A stretch of 41,295 bases of DNA from Treponema sp. (lineage in GTDB: Bacteria; Spirochaetota; Spirochaetia; Treponematales; Breznakiellaceae): the NCBI GenBank assembly GCA_031279815.1, contig JAITHW010000077.1:1-41295 (forward strand). The letters run 5' to 3'. Below the pieces are notes generated by a model. It was not told where the DNA came from. It worked only from the letters and a program-made list of their open reading frames with translations, and searched no databases. The position numbers and the translations under genes were made by a program. How positions within the stretch are numbered: position 1 is the first letter of the stretch; each line of letters begins with the position of its first letter. Below, in pieces: positions 1 through 7,643 of this stretch.

Positions 1-1018
1 AGCCGCCGCGTAAGACGCGGTCGCCGCCGGCTGAGGGGCCCGCAGGGTCAGTCTGGGCGGCGCCTGTATAGTCCTCATACCAGTCCCAGCACCACTCCCA
101 TACGTTCCCATGCATATCATACAGGCCCCATCCGTTTGACCCAAAACTCCCTACTTCTACCGTCTTTCTACGGTTTGCCCCTTTCGCGTTGTTGTTGTAC
201 GGATAATTCCCGTTATAATTTGCCTGACTCGTGGTTATATTGTTTCCAGTACTGAACGGGCCGCTCGTCCCCGCACGGCAGGCATATTCCCATTCCGCCT
301 CCGTGGGCAGACGGTAGCCGTTCACGTTCCGGTCCCAGCGTACATCCGTCCCGTTTATCCTATACGCGGGACTCAGCCCCTCGCGCCGGCTCCGCTTGTT
401 GCAGTATTCCACCGCGTCATACCAGTTCACACACTCTACAGGCAGGCTGCCCCCCTCGAAAGAGCTTGGATTGTTTCCCATCACCGCCCGCCATTCCGCC
501 TGGGTCACCGCATACCTGCCCATGTAAAAGGAACCCACCGTTACCTGATGCTGCGTTTCATTGCTAGCCCTCCCCGGCTCGTCAGCCGGACTGCCCATCA
601 TAAAGGTCCCCCCGGGTATCTTCACAAAGCCTGCGGGTACAGGCTGTACCGGCCCCTGCGCGGACTGGGAGCCTGCCGGTTTCGGCGGAGCCGGCACAGG
701 CGGGCTTGCCGCCCCATACAGCGCCGCTTCCAGCAGGTCCAGGGCCTCCGCGGAAAAGGCCGGATCAGTGCCGTGCCCCTTCCGCACCCGCTGCACGATT
801 ACGGCTTTGCGGGCGGCCCGCTCCCCCGGGTCCGCCGCGGACTTCAGGGCGGTATACCCACGGCTCTCTATACAGAGGACCAACGCAATGCGTATAGGCT
901 TGGGCTCCTCCTGGGCAAGATCGTTTAAACCAGCCTTGACCCGCTCCGCATCGTCCAGCACTTCCTCGCCGTACCGCGCGGTCATCTGTTTCAGCACTGC
1001 TAATAAATTGGTGTTCAT
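1..1018 (-). CDS. FGE/SUMF1-like protein, copy 1 (3' end outside window)
   Basis: The frame is open from ATG at 1018 to the left edge (about 339 codons) with no stop. A roughly 95-residue N-terminal region with no domain I can name begins MNTNLLAVLK and is shared with two decayed copies in this window. A Pro/Ala linker follows, then an FGE-sulfatase fold with [49 protein letters not shown] and GLYDMHGNVWEWCWDWY, ending at GGDRVLRGG. The family includes formylglycine-generating enzymes and many non-catalytic relatives. The catalytic cysteine region would lie beyond the edge, so activity cannot be judged. It sits 73 bp downstream of a truncated PP2C gene and probably shares the promoter at 2069-2096. 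The ribosome site is weak (AGAGAG). This is the only intact copy of the three. Confidence 0.85.
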   Translation of the reverse strand, partial: MNTNLLAVLKQMTARYGEEVLDDAERVKAGLNDLAQEEPKPIRIALVLCIESRGYTALKSAADPGERAARKAVIVQRVRKGHGTDPAFSAEALDLLEAALYGAASPPVPAPPKPAGSQSAQGPVQPVPAGFVKIPGGTFMMGSPADEPGRASNETQHQVTVGSFYMGRYAVTQAEWRAVMGNNPSSFEGGSLPVECVNWYDAVEYCNKRSRREGLSPAYRINGTDVRWDRNVNGYRLPTEAEWEYACRAGTSGPFSTGNNITTSQANYNGNYPYNNNAKGANRRKTVEVGSFGSNGWGLYDMHGNVWEWCWDWYEDYTGAAQTDPAGPSAGGDRVLRGG

Positions 1019-1091
1019 CAGTTTTCTCTCTCTTTCCCCGTCCGGCGGCTCTGGAAACCGCCATAGAGCCTTATATCGCCTTCCTGACTGT

Positions 1092-1999
1092 TCATGGTTT
1101 TTTCATAAGCCCGGGCCGCCGCCGGGATTTGGGTTTTTCCGCGCTTTTGGTTCCGGCGGTTTCAGAAGGTTTATCCGGCCCGGCTTGAGAGGGCCTTTCG
1201 GCCTTTTCTTCAGCGGCAATCTGTTCCCGCCAAACCGCCGCGGCCCGGGCTGCCGCGTCCATGTCGATAAAGCCCGCAATGCTCGTATCGTCGCCTTTGC
1301 CGTTGGCGGCAAAAGAAGCGGCCAGGTCTTTAAGCTGCCCGCAGGTGGAATCAAAGCCGTCTTCGGCAAAGGTCAGGGCGATGATACGGTAGATTTTGAA
1401 AAGATGCTGTTCGTTCTGCCAGATAGGATAATTATCGTCCACGCCGTCGCTGCACAGGAACACCGCGACAGGGGGCGCTCTTTCAGTGTGAAGGGAAACA
1501 TACACCCGGGCCCGCTCCGCCGCGTCGTCGTCGCAGATAGAGGCGGTCCGGTTGAGAAAGCATCTATCGTCCCAAGGCACAGGCTGGTCAAAACTGCCGT
1601 CCCCGTAGAGGGCCGTCAAACGGCCGTCCCCGATATGGATGCCGAACCAGTATTCTTGGGTAATTGCCGCAGCGATAAGGGTTGTGCCGTAGGCTTTATG
1701 GCGGTCCTGGCCTTTTTCATACCGGCTGCGGTACTTTGCCCCGGCAGATTCAAGTTCCGCCGGTGTAAAGGGATTAGCGGTATAATCGGCTTCCACATCC
1801 CGATACCACGCGCGGATAAAATCGTTTTTTATCAGGCGGTTCCTCAATTCGCTTTCTATTTCACAGGCCCTCAAGGTTTCAGCAGGAGTTTTCAGGCCGC
1901 CTTCCGGTTTTTCGCCCAGGTGCTTTAGAAAATCCCCAATCTCCTGTCCCGCGCGTTCTGCCGCGAATTCCGCGCCCTTGGCGCTGCGGAAACATTCCT
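1092..1999 (-). pseudogene. 5'-truncated PP2C-family (PPM) serine/threonine phosphatase
   Basis: The frame closes at 1092 and carries PP2C-like metal-site motifs: IHIGDGR, FLCSDGVDDN and GKGDDTSIAGF, with a charged Pro/Lys-rich tail. PP2C enzymes dephosphorylate Ser/Thr using two metal ions. The N-terminal part with the first DG metal motif is missing. The recognisable reading (EECFRSAKGAEFAAERAG) stops at about 2000, exactly where the repeat block shared with 13387-13552 begins. Upstream the frame runs to a TGA near 2053 without ATG, GTG or TTG; the first start-like codon is a TTG at 1874 with no ribosome site. I read it as a remnant left by recombination at the repeat. A short active protein is possible but unlikely. 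Confidence 0.6.
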
Positions 2000-2068
2000 C
2001 CTCCCATCCGCAGGCTGCCCCGCGGCAGCGCGGGATTACCGCGCTGTTTCATAAAACTAATGGGTAAG

Positions 2069-2096
2069 GGTATATACGCTAATGGGTTTTTGTCAA
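2069..2096 (-). promoter_or_regulatory. Sigma-70 promoter upstream of PP2C remnant/FGE copy 1
   Basis: On the minus strand TTGACA (2091-2096) is followed after 16 bp by TATACC (2069-2074). The same arrangement is kept in repeat copy B in front of FGE copy 2, which supports a functional role. It faces the truncated PP2C gene and FGE copy 1. Confidence 0.6.
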
Positions 2097-2104
2097 GCAA
2101 GAAA

Positions 2105-2114
2105 CGCGCTTTCC
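2105..2114. repeat. Left target-site duplication of MITE
   Basis: CGCGCTTTCC abuts the left inverted repeat. The second copy is at 2321-2330 and the single pre-insertion copy at 13493-13502. Confidence 0.75.
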
Positions 2115-2320
2115 CAGGGCAAAAGCATTTAACTTTTGAAGGGTATAAAAAGCCCACAGCTCAACAGGGATTTGGGTACTACGCCGGAAATAGTAACCGT
2201 CGGTTCCTTGAAATATTCTCCTTATCCGCGCTATTCATGCTTATATCCTTTTTAACCCGTGAAATTAATCCGTGAAAATCCGTGTAATCTGCGGACCCGT
2301 GTTTAAATGCTTTTGCCCTG
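2115..2320. mobile_element. MITE-like element: 18-bp perfect TIRs, 10-bp TSD
   Basis: The left end CAGGGCAAAAGCATTTAA (2115-2132) is the exact reverse complement of the right end TTAAATGCTTTTGCCCTG (2303-2320). CGCGCTTTCC lies directly outside both ends (2105-2114 and 2321-2330), a perfect 10-bp target duplication. The matching unoccupied site, with one CGCGCTTTCC, is at 13493-13502 in repeat copy B. The 206-bp interior has no convincing gene, so it must be moved in trans. Its right part (ATTAATCCGTGAAAATCCG) recurs inverted near 40325-40350. A 10-bp duplication would fit the IS4 group, but I cannot assign a family. Confidence 0.8.
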
Positions 2321-2330
2321 CGCGCTTTCC
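2321..2330. repeat. Right target-site duplication of MITE
   Basis: CGCGCTTTCC abuts the right inverted repeat and is identical to 2105-2114. Confidence 0.75.
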
Positions 2331-2464
2331 CGGCAGTCCAAAGCGCCGCAAAAACCCGCGGGCTTGCACGGGCCAGGCGGGTTGCTGCCGGAAACCCGCA
2401 TAAATTTCAGCCGTACCTTGCCAATAACCTCGACGAAACGGATAAAATCTGCTATTTTTTACCT

Positions 2465-3052
2465 ATGCAGACTATAATGAATATACTCGCCGGCGCTACC
2501 GGCATCTTCATGCTACTCGTTTTTATCAGGATCATGCTGACTTGGTTCAGCGGGGCGAATTACGGACGGCCTATGGAGCTGTTATGCCGTATCACCGGCC
2601 CCTACCTAGACTGGTTCCGCCGCTTTCCCGCTTTACAAGCAGGGTTTCTGGATCTGTCCCCTATCGCGGCTATGGCGGTGTTATCCCTGGCGCATAATAT
2701 TTTTATGACCCTGGCCCGTTACGGGGCCGTCCGTATGGGCGTCATCCTGGCTATGGTGATTTCTTCCCTGTGGTCCGCGGTATCTTTTATCCTGGGATTT
2801 TTCATAATCGTCCTCATCCTGCGGCTTATCGCCTATCTGACCAACCGGAACATATACGGTACGTTTTGGCGGATCATCGACGCGGTATCGCAGCCCGTAC
2901 TGTACCGCATAAACAGGCTGCTTTTTCAGCGCCGTTTGGTGAATTACCGGACCGGTATTCTTGCCTCCATAGGGCTTTTAGGAGGAGGCATGATTATAAT
3001 GGGTTTGCTTGTACGCGCGGCCGTATTGCTGGTTGAAAGGCTCCCCGTATAA
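2465..3052 (+). CDS. YggT family integral membrane protein
   Basis: 195 residues, very hydrophobic. Two YggT-type units are visible: one near residues 5-90 (FIRIMLTWF, then the Pro-Tyr-Leu-Asp-Trp-Phe-Arg stretch) and one near 100-190 (FIIVLILRLIAYL, SQPVLYRINRLL). YggT proteins are small inner-membrane proteins often near division or cell-envelope genes, with a poorly defined role in osmotic tolerance or septum formation. The gene is 22 bp upstream of recG on the same strand and may be cotranscribed. An alternative ATG lies at 2477. Family assignment is good; the precise function is unknown. Confidence 0.8.
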   Translation: MQTIMNILAGATGIFMLLVFIRIMLTWFSGANYGRPMELLCRITGPYLDWFRRFPALQAGFLDLSPIAAMAVLSLAHNIFMTLARYGAVRMGVILAMVISSLWSAVSFILGFFIIVLILRLIAYLTNRNIYGTFWRIIDAVSQPVLYRINRLLFQRRLVNYRTGILASIGLLGGGMIIMGLLVRAAVLLVERLPV

Positions 3053-3074
3053 AGTGTAAAGATAAGGGATCCGA

Positions 3075-5204
3075 ATGTTTCTTCGAGAACTTACCATGTC
3101 AATCGATCATATTAAAGGCGCGGGGCCTGCCTCCATCCACGCGCTTGCCCGTGCGGGAATAACCGGCGTGGCAGGCCTCCTCTGCCGCTACCCGCGGGAC
3201 TGGGAGGATCGGAGCAAAACCATCCTTTTGAAGGATTTTAATCTGTCTCCGGTATGTACGGCGGTACGGGTCCTTGCCCACGACTGGTTCGGTTTTGGGA
3301 ATACGAAGGCCCTCAAGGTTTATGTGGAGGATGAGAGCGCCCGGGCGGTGCTGGTCTGTTTCAACCGTTCCTTTATGGACAAGGTTTTGTTGGTAGGCAA
3401 TTATTACCGGCTTTGGGGTGTTTTTCACTATAAATTCGGGGAACTCCAGTCCTCAACCTTTGAGGTGGAAGCCCTGCAAAAAAAAAGGGATGGCGAACCC
3501 GGGATGGGAGAGTCCTCCGGTTCTGCGGATCCGGGGAAACAGAGTACCTTTGGCCGGATTTTGCCCGTCTATCCCCTGAATACCGGGCTTAGCCAGGGTA
3601 TGCTGAGAAAGTTTATACAGCAAGCCCTTGCCCAATACGCGGGGCCGGTGGAAGACGAACTGCCCCGGGATATTATGATCCGGTACGGCCTCTTGCCGAA
3701 ATCTAAAGCCCTGAAGGCCATTCATTTTCCCGAATCCCTGGAAGAACTGGAAAAAGCCAAGCAAACCCTCATCTACGAGGAACTTTTTTATTTGGAAGTG
3801 CTGGTGGGCCGCAGGGCTATGGAGCGCAGGGCGGTAACGGGGAGCAGGGGAAGGGGGAACGAACAGGCCGCCCTGCGCCTTTCGCCCTTACAGCAGCGTC
3901 TTTTAGAGCGGCTGCCCTTTTCTCTGACTTCCGGCCAGGAGGAAGCGGCGGCGGAGATAAACCGGGATATGGAGCGGCCCTATCCTATGGCCCGGCTTCT
4001 ACAGGGAGATGTAGGTTCCGGGAAGACCCTGGTGTCTTTCTTAGCGGCTTTGCGGGTGGCGGAACAGGGGGGGCAGGCGGCCCTCATGGCTCCCACAGAG
4101 CTGCTGGCCCGGCAGCACGCGGAAAACGCCGCCCGCTTATTGGAGCCCCTGGGGATCCGGCCCGCGTTCTTGACTGGGAATATCAGGGCCGCAGGGCGGT
4201 CCGCGCTGCTCAAAAGCCTTGCCGCGGGGGAAATCGATCTTGTGGTGGGGACTCATGCCCTTTTTTCCCGGGATGTGGCGTATAATAACCTGCGCCTGGT
4301 GGTGATCGACGAACAGCACCGTTTCGGAGTGGTCCAGCGGCAGGCCGTCATGGCTAAAGGGGATCATCCCGGCCTGCTGATGATGAGCGCCACTCCCATA
4401 CCCCGGACTTTGGCGCTCACGGTTTTCGGGGATATGGATGTGTCGGTTATTCGGGACCTGCCTCCGGGCAGAAAGCCGGTGAGAACCCATCTGGCGCGGG
4501 AATCTAACGAGGCTAAGGTCTATGATTTTGTCCGCAATGAACTGGCCGCAGGAAGACAGGCGTATTTTGTGTATCCTCTTATCGAAGCGGATACCAACAG
4601 GGGCTTAAAGGATGCGGAATCCATGGCCGTGCGCCTGGGGGAATCGGTCTTTCCAGACTATCCTGTGGCGATGATTCATTCAAGACTCGATGAAGAGGAA
4701 AAACGGAAGACTATGGAGCATTTCCGTAAGGGGGATATCCGTATTCTGGCCGCCACCAGCGTAGTGGAAGTGGGAGTAGACGTACCTAATGCAACCTGCA
4801 TGGTCATTGAACACGCGGAGCGTTTCGGCCTTTCCGCGCTGCACCAGCTTAGGGGGCGGGTGGGCCGGGGAACCGATCAGTCCTATTGTTTTCTCGTCTA
4901 CTCCGACGCCCTCACCGATGAAGGTAAGGCCCGGCTCAAGGTCATGCTGGAAAACGCCGATGGTTTTGTCATTGCCGAGGAAGACCTCAAACTGCGGGGC
5001 CCGGGACATATTGCCGGGACCGAACAATCCGGCTACTTTGTCTTGGGGATAGCGGATCCCCTTCGGGATGCCTCCAGGCTTGAACAGGCCCGGTCCGACG
5101 CGTTTTCTATGCTGGAGCGGGATCCTTCCCTCAGCCTCCCGGAACACCGGTGTGTGGCCCAGGTGCTGAACCGGGCCCCTCCCTTTGGGAATATAGGGTT
5201 ATAA
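3075..5204 (+). CDS. recG: ATP-dependent DNA helicase RecG
   Basis: 709 residues, the usual RecG length. The N-terminal wedge/OB part is followed by the superfamily 2 helicase core: Walker A GDVGSGKT at residues 311-318, DEQH at 412-415, the MSATPIPRTLALTVFGDMD block, and motif VI QLRGRVGRG near 591. The TRG/C-terminal LRGPGHIAGTEQSG is present. RecG remodels stalled replication forks and Holliday junctions in the cytoplasm. The start at 3075 has AAGGGA five bases upstream; ATG at 3096 (MSIDHIKG) is an alternative closer to most family alignments. The protein appears intact. Confidence 0.96.
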   Translation: MFLRELTMSIDHIKGAGPASIHALARAGITGVAGLLCRYPRDWEDRSKTILLKDFNLSPVCTAVRVLAHDWFGFGNTKALKVYVEDESARAVLVCFNRSFMDKVLLVGNYYRLWGVFHYKFGELQSSTFEVEALQKKRDGEPGMGESSGSADPGKQSTFGRILPVYPLNTGLSQGMLRKFIQQALAQYAGPVEDELPRDIMIRYGLLPKSKALKAIHFPESLEELEKAKQTLIYEELFYLEVLVGRRAMERRAVTGSRGRGNEQAALRLSPLQQRLLERLPFSLTSGQEEAAAEINRDMERPYPMARLLQGDVGSGKTLVSFLAALRVAEQGGQAALMAPTELLARQHAENAARLLEPLGIRPAFLTGNIRAAGRSALLKSLAAGEIDLVVGTHALFSRDVAYNNLRLVVIDEQHRFGVVQRQAVMAKGDHPGLLMMSATPIPRTLALTVFGDMDVSVIRDLPPGRKPVRTHLARESNEAKVYDFVRNELAAGRQAYFVYPLIEADTNRGLKDAESMAVRLGESVFPDYPVAMIHSRLDEEEKRKTMEHFRKGDIRILAATSVVEVGVDVPNATCMVIEHAERFGLSALHQLRGRVGRGTDQSYCFLVYSDALTDEGKARLKVMLENADGFVIAEEDLKLRGPGHIAGTEQSGYFVLGIADPLRDASRLEQARSDAFSMLERDPSLSLPEHRCVAQVLNRAPPFGNIGL

Positions 5205-5258
5205 TTATTATGCAGTATTATTTGGAAAAAATAAAGGCGAAAGGAGTATAGTTAAGAT

Positions 5259-7622
5259 ATGGATGAATATACGGGAAAAACAATTATCGCATGGCTCACC
5301 TATAATGAAAATTATACCGGTGAAGACAACCGGGTTTTATATGTGTTTCCCCGGTATGTGAAACGCCCCAAGGGAGCGAAGAATTTATTTGAGAAGATGC
5401 CCGATGAATCGGCCAATGACCGGATCGACATCTATCTGCCTCCGGGAAAAGACGCTCCCGAAGAGTACGCCAATTATGGCCCTTTGGTAGAGGTGAAGTT
5501 TAACGAAGAACCGAAACTGTCGTCAAAAAACATCGGAGACCGGAATTATTTTACCGTCCTGTTCAGCATGATAGAGATTGAGAAATTTCATGAACTGATG
5601 ATTCAGGTGATCGATGCTTCAAGCAATTTTAGCGATATCAATGTCAATAAATTTATTGAATATCCTGTTTCCCTGCTGTTTACTAATGAATTGATCATCG
5701 GCACTAATGACTTTGCCTACTATGGCCCCTTCGAAGCGGTACAAGAAGGAGAAAAAGTATTGCTGTCTGGTAAAAAACAGTACCACTATTTTATTAGAAA
5801 GTATTCTGTTTTTGAAATCGACCGGTTGTGTATGCCGGTTAATGACGACAAAGGAAAAACCCAAGCCCTTTTCATTCAACGGCATGATTTACCCCTTCAA
5901 GAAGATCCGCAGAACCGTATTGATTGGATGAGTAATGAAGAACTGGCGGAAAAGCTCAAATCCATACTGAAAACCATTGAGGACCCTCAAAAGTATACCA
6001 AACGGGAGATCAAGCAGATAAGCGCGGTTATTTCCAAAGCATTGGAACTGAATGAGGATGTGGAACTTACCGAAGAGCGGAATAAGCGCCTGTTGGGTAT
6101 CCTCGATATGGTTCTCAGGCAAGAGGATTTTATCGAAAATATCTTTTCTTATCTGATGAACAACGCGGATCTTTTCGATATCTTGATTGCCCTGCTGCAG
6201 GAAGATGATTTTAAAAAGATAGAAGAAAAGAACGCGGCTTTTTCTAATATCCGGGAACGGCTGGCCGCGTTGCAATTAGAAAAAGCCTATGAAGAAAAAA
6301 AAATTGAAAAATTGAATGCCGATCAAAAAGCACTGAAAGCGGAAATTCAGGAATTAAAAACCATGGAGCGGCAGTTGCAGGATGTGATCGCCCGGTCTTT
6401 AACCGAATTCAGCGACCGGGAAAGAACCATTATCAGGGCAATCGAGGCCAAGTGGCTGAACCGCATTTTTGACCCGGAGCATGAACCGGCGCAGGCGCAG
6501 GCGCAGGATGAAGAAGAGGAAAGCGGTCCCGGCTTTAACGTACAATTGCTGGTAAAACCGGAACACACATCCGGTAACGCCGTTATCGACAGGGTATACG
6601 AATACCTCAAATCGGCTAACCGGGAGGCTTCCCGGAATGAGGTGGTGAATTACCTTACCTGCATCATGCAGGGATTCATTGCCACCTTTGCAGGAGAACC
6701 CGGAACCGGTAAGACCTCTCTCTGTACGATTCTCGCCAAATCCCTGGGGCTTGCCCGATCCGACGCAAACAGCCGCTTTACCGACATATCGGTTGAGCGG
6801 GGGTGGACTTCCCACAAGGATTTCATCGGTTACTATAACCCTCTTACGAAACAGATGGAAAAAAGTAATAATGAAGTCTTTGACGCCTTTGCCCGGTTGG
6901 ATCAGGAATGCGCCCAACCGGTGGATGCGCCTTTCCTTATACTGCTTGATGAAGCAAATCTCAGCCCCATAGAGCATTACTGGGCGGCTTTTCTCAAGCT
7001 CTGCGATTCCGATTCGCCTCACAGCCGTTCTCTGGTTTTGGGAGGGAATCATTTTTTAAAAATCCCCGATCATTTACGGTTTCTTGCAACCGTTAATTTT
7101 GATCATACCACAGAAGAACTTTCTCCTAGGTTTTTGGATCGCAGTTGGATCATAACCTTGAATCCCCCAAGCATAAACAGCGCCGTACCGGTAGATTATG
7201 AAGCGTCAAATCTTGAATCCATTATTCCTTTTTCCGCATTGCATAGAGCATTTCTATCCCGCATTGAAACGGGAAACAGCGATCCCGTATTGATTAAGTG
7301 CCATGAAAAATGGGACGCTATACAGCGTATCTTTCAGAAGAACGGTCTTTCTATTATGCCAAGAAATCAGAAAATGGTTCGTTCCTATTACGGCGTTGCC
7401 TGCCGGTACATGGATCCGGACGAGAACTGGTTTACCCCGCTTGATTATGCGGTGTCTCAAAAAATATTGCCCATTATAAACGGTACGGGAAAACACTATC
7501 AGATCCTTTTGACGGAGCTGCGGGAAGCCTGTAGAATGATGCCTCTCTGTGATTACCATATAGGGCGGATACTCAAAGCCGCGGATGAAAATATGGGATT
7601 CTACCAGTTTTTTGCTAAATAG
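5259..7622 (+). CDS. McrB-like AAA+ ATPase, candidate defence component
   Basis: 787 residues. The first 320 or so form a region I do not recognise. Residues about 325-400 are rich in Glu/Lys/Leu and look like a coiled coil. An AAA+ domain follows with Walker A GEPGTGKTS (479-487), Walker B FLILLDEANL (Asp564-Glu565) and TVNFDHTTEELSPRFLDRSW in the sensor region. That last motif matches the McrB-related branch with NVDETT-type sequences and not the classical McrB MNTAD. McrB-type motors drive a partner nuclease along foreign DNA. The ribosome site AAGGAG lies upstream of 5259. The partner nuclease gene starts 21 bp downstream. The window shows no direct evidence of substrate or nucleotide preference. 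Confidence 0.85.
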   Translation: MDEYTGKTIIAWLTYNENYTGEDNRVLYVFPRYVKRPKGAKNLFEKMPDESANDRIDIYLPPGKDAPEEYANYGPLVEVKFNEEPKLSSKNIGDRNYFTVLFSMIEIEKFHELMIQVIDASSNFSDINVNKFIEYPVSLLFTNELIIGTNDFAYYGPFEAVQEGEKVLLSGKKQYHYFIRKYSVFEIDRLCMPVNDDKGKTQALFIQRHDLPLQEDPQNRIDWMSNEELAEKLKSILKTIEDPQKYTKREIKQISAVISKALELNEDVELTEERNKRLLGILDMVLRQEDFIENIFSYLMNNADLFDILIALLQEDDFKKIEEKNAAFSNIRERLAALQLEKAYEEKKIEKLNADQKALKAEIQELKTMERQLQDVIARSLTEFSDRERTIIRAIEAKWLNRIFDPEHEPAQAQAQDEEEESGPGFNVQLLVKPEHTSGNAVIDRVYEYLKSANREASRNEVVNYLTCIMQGFIATFAGEPGTGKTSLCTILAKSLGLARSDANSRFTDISVERGWTSHKDFIGYYNPLTKQMEKSNNEVFDAFARLDQECAQPVDAPFLILLDEANLSPIEHYWAAFLKLCDSDSPHSRSLVLGGNHFLKIPDHLRFLATVNFDHTTEELSPRFLDRSWIITLNPPSINSAVPVDYEASNLESIIPFSALHRAFLSRIETGNSDPVLIKCHEKWDAIQRIFQKNGLSIMPRNQKMVRSYYGVACRYMDPDENWFTPLDYAVSQKILPIINGTGKHYQILLTELREACRMMPLCDYHIGRILKAADENMGFYQFFAK

Positions 7623-7643
7623 AGCGGTTATTGAGGTAGAAGC

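Larger units (their letters stand above)
2000..2380. repeat. Repeat block, copy A (interrupted by MITE-like element)
   Basis: This block is nearly identical to 13387-13552. Both begin CCTCCCATCCGCAGG, pass through TTTCATAAAACTAATGGGTAAGG and end GCACGGGCCAGGCGG. Copy A is longer only because of the insertion at 2115-2320 plus one 10-bp duplication; without these 216 bp it is 165 bp against 166 bp in copy B. It contains the minus-strand promoter of the FGE-type genes. No coding capacity is evident. Confidence 0.85.

Noticed and set aside
561-1928. Plus-strand open frame of 455 codons
   Set aside because: It lies opposite the FGE copy 1 and PP2C genes, whose motifs are clear on the minus strand; its product is Pro/Arg/Gly rich and motif-free.
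5259-7622. MoxR or chaperone-type AAA assignment
   Set aside because: The adjacent PD-(D/E)XK nuclease gene and the NFDHTT/SPRFLDR sensor region fit a McrB-like motor better.
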